Origin: JAKQHY01 sp034429475
GTDB lineage: Bacteria > Chloroflexota > Anaerolineae > B4-G1 > SLSP01
Length of the DNA: 64,000 nt
Assembly: GCA_034429475.1 (NCBI GenBank)
Contig: DAOUGD010000318.1
Location: 1-64,000, forward strand
Reading direction: 5' to 3'
Below are positions 54,305 to 63,300 of the stretch, piece after piece. Under the pieces are notes generated by a model, which was not told where the DNA came from, did no database searches, and saw nothing but the letters and a program-made list of their open reading frames with translations. The position numbers and the translations under genes are program-made. Numbering within the stretch: position 1 is the first letter of the stretch; every line of letters begins with the position of its first letter.

Positions 54305-57300
54305 TTATTCTCCCCGCATCACCAACGGCAAATACCCAGTGACACCGGAGGGCGGCGGCTCGGCCCCGATTTCGACCTCGGTGAAGGGATTGCCGTGATC
54401 GAGCGCCAGCGCCACGTTGCCCGCGCCATCCACTGCCTGCGCGAAGTATTCGATGGTCTCGCCGGTGAGCGGCGCGACCGTCCCGACGGCCATGCCTATG
54501 CTGTCGGCAGTCGGCTCCGTGTAGGTCAACTCCGCCTTGCGCCAGGTGGTTTCAGCTCCCAGCCGGTACAGGACAATCACGCGCGACACCCCCGACATCT
54601 GGTCAGCGCTTTCGGCCCGATCGTCGCCCCACACCTCGAAGCGCAGCCCCACGCTGTTGCTGATGGCCCGCACCGCCCAGATATTCGGGGCAAGGAAATC
54701 GAGCGTGTCAAAGGAGGCGTGGTACACCTCGAAGTTCAAGGTCGTGTAGCGCCGGTGAATGCCGGTGGTGGGTAACGTCCCCGGCGTGGCGCGGAATTGC
54801 GCCGGAATGACGATCAACCGTTCGTAAGCGGTCCCTTCGATGGACAGGAAGCGGTTGATCGCACTCATCTGCGCCGGCTCCCAGGAGGGGGTCGGGAAAT
54901 CTGGCTCTACGTCCAGATAAGTCTCTTCGGTGATGATGCGGGAGATCACCGGGTCAAAACTGGCGGTGTCGTTGAACGCGCCGCCCACCAGCAGCGCGCC
55001 GTGTGCCAGCATCCCTTCCTGATACACTTCGACGCCGGCGCGCGGTTCGATGGGATAGCCGCCGCGCACGAGGGCATCCCCCTCACCGTTGACGGTGTAA
55101 TACATACCCAACCCATCGCGCGTGTGCGGGGTATAGTTGAAGGTCAGGTGGTGCGCCGTGGTGAGTACCGCGCCGGGTGCTAGGGCCGCCCCTTGCAGCG
55201 CGTTGGAGGTTGCCGTCCGACTCTGTCCGGCCTGCGTCACCGGCATACTCACGCCCAGCATTGGCAGGCCGTAGAGGGTGAGTTCCGCCAATATCTTTTC
55301 GTCATAGTTGCTGAAGGCGCCGCCGGCCGCATTGTTGTAATAACGTTGCTTGGCCCGCACCAGCGCGCGCCCCGCCGTCGGCATCTCGCCATCCGTCCAC
55401 ATGCCCAACTCTTCCACAAAGTTGACCACCACCCGTTCCGAGTAAGCGATCAAATCCGAGTCGCCGTAGCCGTAACCGGTGTTGCCGATCCACACCCCGC
55501 CGCGCCGCACCAACGCCTGCGCCCAATCCACGCCGACCCAGGCGTCCGGCGCGTTCTCATCGGGGACGTTCAACCCGGAATGGCAGCCCACCGAGACGCT
55601 GAGCGTGCCGCTGTAATCGGTGGTCGCGGTGATCTCGTTGGCGAAGACGTACACATCCAACCACATAGTGGCTGACACAGGGGTGACGGGGGGAATGGCG
55701 ACGTAGTGGGTGAAGTGCGCGTTGAGCACGTTCAAATCGCTGCTCTCCGTCACCGAGATCAACTGCGCGCGCAAGTCGTCCGCCGTCCAGGTCTCACTGA
55801 CCAACAGATTCAGGGCGCCGACGCCCTGCGCCGTCAAGCTAGTGGTAATCGCCTCAGCCTGATCCATCAAGAAATCGTACCCGGTCACGAGCGCGCTGTT
55901 CGGCGACAACACCGGCTGGGCCAGGAAGGCCGCGATCGCCGCCGCCATATCCTCCGGCGTCTCCACCAACCGCCCCACGGCGATCTGCGGGAGATACAAC
56001 TCGCGCCCGCGCCAGGGGAAGGGGGTCAGGCCGGCGTAATAGTCGTCGCTGAGGAAGTAGCGCTTTTCAAGCGCGCTGGCGATGTTGGGGGCAAAGTCCG
56101 CGTCCAGATAGGTGCGTTCGTTGGAAACCAGCGCGTCGTCGCGGATGCGGCGTTGGGGGATGACCCGGTCGTCGCCGACCAGCACCAGGTATTCCAGGTT
56201 GGGATAGGCCGGCGCCAACTCGTAGAGGAGCAGTTTGAGGTGTTGGGCGACGTAGTTGGCGAAATGGGGATTGTCGGGATGAACGTCCCAGAGCGCGTAG
56301 GCAGCGACGATTTCGGGGTAATCGGCCAGGTCAACCCGCACACCATTGACCTGCGGGTGCGCGGCAAGCGTCTCCAGTTGCGCGTCCAGAGACGCCACCG
56401 AGTCAGCAGAGTAAAAACGGCCAAGCCGGTCGGCGTAACTGAGAATGAGGGTGTGGACGGTTGCGTCGGTGATGGGGGGGGTGAAGGTTAAAGTAATGGC
56501 GGTGGCCGGCGGATATTCGATAGCCGGCGGCAAGGTAGTCTGCACCGTCAATGTATAGGGTATCCCGATCTGATCCGGGGAGCGTCCTAACACTGCGATA
56601 TAGTACGGCCCTGCCAATTCATGCACATTGTAGACAATCTCTTCATCCGCTGGCGCCGCCGACATCGAGAGGCCCACCAGAGTGCCCAGGTTGCTCAACC
56701 GCCCCAGGTTGCTCAACCGCCCCAGGTTGCTCAGGCGGCCCAGATCGCGCAACTGCCCGGTCTCTTCGTTCACTTCCGGCGCAAACAACAAGATGTCATA
56801 GTCGGCCTGAGTGCTGACCAGTGTAACCGTCAGCGTGGAGTCCGGCGTGGGGACTTCAACCCGATACCAGTCGGTGTCGTTGATGCTGATCAGCGCGCTG
56901 GTCAACACCGTGTTACTGCTGATCGGCTGCGCATTGCCGCGCGCATTGTTGACGATCGTCACCGGCAAGTTAACGCTGAGGCTGCTGTTGACGTTGAAAG
57001 CGGTGGCCGTCGCCACATAAACGCCCGCATCGGAGTACGTGTGGCTGATCGTCGCCCCGCTATCCTCTGTGCCGTCGCCGAAATCCCACTCGTAAAGGAC
57101 ATTCGTACCTGCCGTGACGCTGGCCGTAAACCAGGTGGGCGCTCCAAGCGCGGCGGGACTGCTGTTGGTCGCCTGCAATCCGGCGACAGGGACACCACCC
57201 ACGCTGACGAGCGCCACGTCCGGTATGGAGACTAGAGCGTAGGCATCCCGCACGGTAAGGGTGAAAGTCAACACGCCGGGTGTGCTAGGCGCATTGAAAG

Positions 57301-60300
57301 TTGCCTGGGCGGTGTTTGCCCCGTTGAGGGTTACAGATGCTCCGCCGGTCTGTTGCCACTGATACGTCAGAGGGGTGTACCGATCAGGATCGTAGCTGGC
57401 GCTGCCGTCGAGCAAGACGCCGGTGGCGCCGGCGGTCACGGCGCGATCCAATCCTGCGTCGGCCACCGGTGGCTGGTTGATGAAGATTTGCTCCTCAAAC
57501 GCGCCCATGTCGCAACGCCCACTCCCCGCATCCGGTCGTGGCAGCCCGCGTTGGTCAACAGTCGGGGCATAGGTACAGGCGCCATGGTTAATGGCCGGGC
57601 TGCCCTGAAGCAGCGCGTGCGTCCACGTCCCCCCGCCGTTATCTTGCAGCAGGCCGAGCATGGGATCGATATTCGTGACGTCGCCCGTCGCGTTCAAACC
57701 GCACGAGTCGTCGCTGCTCAGGTTGTACTCTTCCGAAGCGATAGGGCCATTGCAGTTGCCGCCGCGGTTGTGGGCGAGGATGACGTTGTTGACGGCAAAA
57801 CGTCTATTGAGGTCATAAACACCGCCCCCCATCGGCGCTTGATTGTAGGCAAAGGTGACATTCGTGGCCTTAACCGCGCCGGTGGCAGCGATATTGTACA
57901 TCCCGCCGCCACTTTGCGCGGCCGTGTTGCCACTGATGGTCACATTGATCAACGTAAAGTTGCCGTTGTTGTAAGCGCCGGCGCCACGCGCCGCGGTGTT
58001 GGCATACACCAGATTATTTTCGAGATGCGCCTTGCCAAGGTTGACGTAGAGACCGCCGCCCTCATTGTCGGAGACGTTGTAGGCGAGCATCCCGCCGGTC
58101 TGGGTGAACATACTGCTGCTACTGCCGACATACACGCCGCCGCCAGCGCCGGCGGTATTGGCCGAAATTGCCCCACCGGTTACTTTGCCGTAGGCTTCAT
58201 TGAAATACAACCCACCGCCCTGCGCCGTGGCAGAATTGCCGGTCACGTTGCCACCCCACTGCTGCCAGAAAGCGGAGTCCAACTCGGCGTACACGCCGCC
58301 ACCCTGCGCCGCCGCGTTGTCCGAGACCTCCCCGGCGGCCAGGACATAATGCCCGCCGGAGAGGTAGACGCCGCCGCCATCCTGCGTGGCTGTGTTACCA
58401 GCAATCAGACCGCCGGTCTGGGTGAACACGTTATAAGCGCCGACGTACACGCCGCCGCCGTTCGTCGCCTGATTGGCCGAGACCATCCCGCCGCTCATTT
58501 CGCCGGACGCCCAGTAGAGGTACACGCCGCCGCCCTGGGAATTGGCGATGTTGTTGCTCACGTTGCCGCCCGACTGCTCCCAGGAAGCGCCGCTGATGTC
58601 GGCGTACACGCCGCCGCCGCGATCGGCGGTATTGGCATTAATTTCGCCGCCGCTCATCACAACCGAGCCGAGTTGCGTGTAAATGCCGCCGCCCCCTTGC
58701 GCCGCCGTGTTGTTCGAGACCTGCCCGCCGGCGAGGAGGAAACTGCCGCCAGCGACGTAAACACCGCCGCCGTTGTTCGCCGCTGTGTTGGTGCGGATGG
58801 CAGCCGTGTTGCGCAGCGTCACATGGCCGTAATCCACGTACAGGCCGCCGCCGTAGGTGGCCGTATTCAAAGCCACCGTTCCGCCATCCAGGAGTGTGTA
58901 ACCGCCCTCTGCATAGATACCGCCGCCGCTGTCGCTGGCCGTATTGGAACCGATAGCGCCGCCGGTCTGCGTAAAGGTCGCGGCGCCGCCCACGTAGACG
59001 CCGCTGCCGTAAGTTGCAGTGTTGCTGATAATATACCCGCCGCCGAACGTCGCCTGGGCGTTGACCAACACCCCACCGCCGTAATTATCGGCCACATTAT
59101 CACGGACAACGCCACCCAGCAGGTGCGCCGCGCCCGCATTGGCGTGCAATCCGCCGCCATTCTCGGCGCGATTGCCGACCAGCGCGCCATCCGTGAGCGT
59201 GAACGCGGCAGTGGGCTGGTTAATGATGACGCCGCCACCGCCCATCGTGGCGACATTCTCGCGGACTTCGCCGCCGGTCATCAATACCTGCCCGTGCTCG
59301 GCAAAGATACCGCCGCCATCATTGGCCGCCGTGTTGCTGTAAATCAAGCCGTCGTCCAACGTCAGGCTGCCGGTGAAGAGGTAAATCCCGCCGCCCCACG
59401 CCGCGCCATTGTGGCTGACGGTCAGGTAGCCGGCAGGCGCCAGAGAGGTTGGGCCGTAGTGATAGAGAGCGCCGCCGCCGCTCTCACTCTCGGCGAGGTT
59501 GTCGTAGAATGCCGTGTCGGTCAACGAGAGCACTCCGCCTTCATCGTTGAAGAGGCCGCCGCCGTCGCCGGCGCGATTCGTGCTAAAAGTCACACCGGTG
59601 AGTGTGACCGTGCTGAAACTGCTGTTGAGGATGCCGCCGCCGGCGCCTACGCTGGCGTAGTTGTCATACACCATCAAGTCCACCAGGATGGCCGTTCCCA
59701 CATTTTGCAATCCGCCACCGCCAAACGCGGTATTGCTGATGAGGTCGCTGCGGGTCAACGTGATCTCGCCGCCCCCATTGTACACGCCGCCGCCGCCCAT
59801 AGCCCCAGAATTGTGGGAAATGGCGGTGTCGTTGATGGCGGCGATACCCGCGTTATAGACGCCGCCGCCATACGTCGCGGTGTTGCTGTAGACGGCGCTG
59901 TGCGCGACTGTGAAGAAGCCGCCCGCAGCGTTGAAGAGACCGCCGCCATCATCGTTCACGCGGTTACGGTAAATCTCCGTGGTATCCAGCCACACCGTCC
60001 CGCCGCCCACCGCGATCCCGCCGCCGTTCTGCGCGCTATTGGAGTAGACCTGGCTGCCGGTCACAGTCACCACACCCTGGCTGAAGAGGCCGCCGCCGTC
60101 GTAGCCGGTGGAAGCGGTGTTGTTATAGACGCGGACGTTGCGCAATTCCCCCTCGGCGGCGCTGCCGATTTGTAGGCCGCCGCCGGCGCCAGTGACGTTG
60201 CCGCCCATCACCGTGACGCCGGAGATGACGATAGACCCATTCCATAGCTCGAAAACACGATCAATCCCCTGCGCATCAATGAACGTCAAGGCCGACCCCA

Positions 60301-63300
60301 CGCCTGTAAGCGTGAGTGTGTCGGTCACATCCAGGTCGCCGCTCCAGCCGGCGTCTTCATTAGTCCCACTCACACTCAATGAGTAAACGCCCGCCGCCAA
60401 CACAATCGTATCCGCGCCATTGCCGGCCGGGCATGCGTCCATAGGCGCATCGGTGTTGGCCGCGATGATGGCCTCGCGCAGCGTGCAGTTGCCATTCAGG
60501 AAACTGTCGTCGTCGAATACAGTTACGCTAACGGCAAACTGTCGCTCGTGCGCGCCGGTGTCAGGAGCCAGCGCGCTCGGACGCGGCAGACCCTCAATGT
60601 CGGCGGAGATGCCCGCGTCCACGCCCGCGTCAATCGCGTCGGAGCCGGGGAGCAGGCGGTAGTTATCCAGGCCAGGGTTCTCAAAAGCCAGGGTCCCAGT
60701 GAAGCTGTGCCCCCCTTCATTGACAATGCCAGTAAAATGTGGTCCATTGTCGAACAGGTTGTAGTCCTCATACACCGACGTACCGTTGAGGGCCAGAATA
60801 TCAGTCGTATGATCGGCAAAAATAGTATTGGTGATGTAGACGGTGCCGGTCGGAATGTAGAGCGCCGAGTTGGCCCGCGCCGCCGGGTCGGCAATGGTCA
60901 GGTGAATGAGGTCGGCGCGGCTGGCAGGATCGGATTCAAACAGGTAGAGCGCCGAGCCGTCGTTGCCGGCATAGTTGCGGCTGAAAATGTTGTTGACGAA
61001 GCGGCCGGGATAGCCATTGCCCTGCGCGTAAACGCCCCCGCCGCTAAATGCCTGGTTGTTGATAAAGCGCGTGTCGTTGACGGTGAGCGCCTGGAGCGCA
61101 TACACGCCGCCGCCATACCGGGCCGCGGCGTTGTCGCGGAGGGTGCTGCGGATGAGGGTGATATCGTTATAGCCGAAGGCGTTCATGTCGTAAATGCCGC
61201 CGCCATCCAGATGACTGTCGTTACCGGCAATGAGGCTGTCACTCACGGTAAGGATGCCGCTGTTGTCAATGCCGCCGCCGCCATTACCCTCGCTATCACC
61301 CAATGCGGTATTGTTTAGCACAGAGACGTTTTGCAGAGTGAGGTGGCCCGCGTTGGTGCCGATGCCGCCGCCCCGATACAGCGCCGTGTTTTCCCGAACG
61401 GTCGTGTCGTACAAATTTAGAACAGAAGCGCTGCTGGCATTGTAAAGGCCGCCGCCGTAGGGGGACTCATTGGCGTAAATCTGACCGGCATGCCCCATCA
61501 GAGACGCCCCGTTGTAAACGCCGCCGCCGTGCAAGGTAGCGGTGTTCGACATAATATGCGTGGCCGTCATCACCCCGCTGCCGCCCGTAAAATATAGTCC
61601 TCCGCCATTGGCGGCCGTATTGTCGGAAATCTCACAACCGCTCATCACCAGTGTGCCTCGCACCGCCAGCCCACCGCCGCTCGCCATATCCACCTCATTG
61701 CCAAGGATTTGGCAATTCGTGATCGCCAGCGTACCGCTGACGTATAGGCCGCCGCCGTCGCCATAGCTGAAGTTTCCCTGCAAGGTCACATCGCGCATCA
61801 CGGCGTCGCCCAACACCCACACGCCGCCGCCATTGCTGCCGTCCAGGGCCTCGCTGTCCAAGACGTGAACGTTGACCAACGTGATCCCCACGTTGGCGCG
61901 AATCCCGCCGCCGTGCCCGGTGATGCTCCCGCCACGCAGCGTCAAATTTTCCACCGTCGCCGGGGTATCCACCACGTTAATGACGCGCCCTTCCCGCTGC
62001 GCGTCCAGCACCGTCGGATGGCTGATGGGGTCGGAAACACTCCAATCCGTGAGCGTATAACCGCCGCGCAGCGTCAAAGGGCGGCTGATGTAGGCAGTTT
62101 GGAATCCGCCGCCGGTACGGTAGACAGCGCCGGCGCACATCCCGGCCACTTTGACTTCGTCATCCACCATCGCATTATCCAGCGCCACTTGCAAAGCCAA
62201 TCCACTGTAGCTACTGTGCGTAATCCCCGGCGAGCTGGCAAGCTGCGCGTAGCAGCGCGCAATATACTCGTCGGCCCCCAGGTCGGGGGCGATGCCGTTG
62301 GGGCGCGCCTCGCCGTCTATATCGGCAGGCACGCCCGCCTGGATACCGGCATCTATCGCCAGGCTGCCGGTATCCAGGTGATGGTCGGTCGCAATAAAAT
62401 GGGGGTCGCCAGAGATCTCCCCTGTCACATCCAGCGCGCCGGCGCCGGTATAATAAGTCGTGGTGTTGTTGAACCACAACACCTGCGCCAGGGTTGCCGC
62501 ACTGCCGACCTCGACGCTGACGGCAGTGGTGTGCTCGGCCATGATGGTGTTGGTGAGCCAGACGGTGCTGCCGGCGAACGCCGACAGTCCGGCGCCGTCG
62601 CCGCCGGTGTTATTCATGAACGTGGTATGCACCAGGTGCGCCATGGCGCCCTCGACGGCCACCGCCGCGCCCTGGGAATTTTCGAGGGTAAATCCGCTCT
62701 GATTGTCGCGCAACACCGTGTTGACTAGATACGGATCGCTGTAGATGCCCACAAAGATGCCGCCGCCCGCCCCGGTGATCGCCGTGCTGGCGCTGTTTCT
62801 CTGGATCAGGTTATCGGTCAGGGTTGGCGCACACGCCTCCATGTACAGGCCGCCGCCAATTCCCCACCCAGACGTGCTGGCGTCGTTGTCTTCGATGACG
62901 TTGCCGGTCAGAGTCGCCGCACCGAGGTTGATCGCCACGCCACCGCCCTCCCCACTCAAGCTGGCCCCAGTGTCACTTATACCGGCGGTGTTCCAGTAAA
63001 TCTGGTTATGTTCCAACGTCGCCAGACTGTCGTAAAGGTAAACGCCGCCGCCGCCGCCGTAGTCGTTGCGCCCGGCCATGTTGTGGTGGATGCGATTGCC
63101 ACGGAGCGTCGTCGTGGCGCTGACGACGTAGACGCCGCCGCCCACGCCATCGTAACCGTAAAGGGAGGGGCCGCCGCCCAGGCCGGTAGCGTCGCCGCCG
63201 GTGATGTCCAACTGCTTCAACGTCACCGACACAGTGCCGATGATGAGGATGACGCGCCCCGCGCCTTGCGCGTCGAGGGTGGGGTAGAGCGCCGGATCGG

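Noticed and set aside
57353..60175. A 940-codon plus-strand open frame opposite the giant surface gene
   Set aside because: It is the mirror of the Gly-rich beta-helix repeats: GC-rich repeats remove stop codons on the other strand. Its translation is low-complexity Ala/Val/Asp with no domain, and the minus-strand frame has clear domains.
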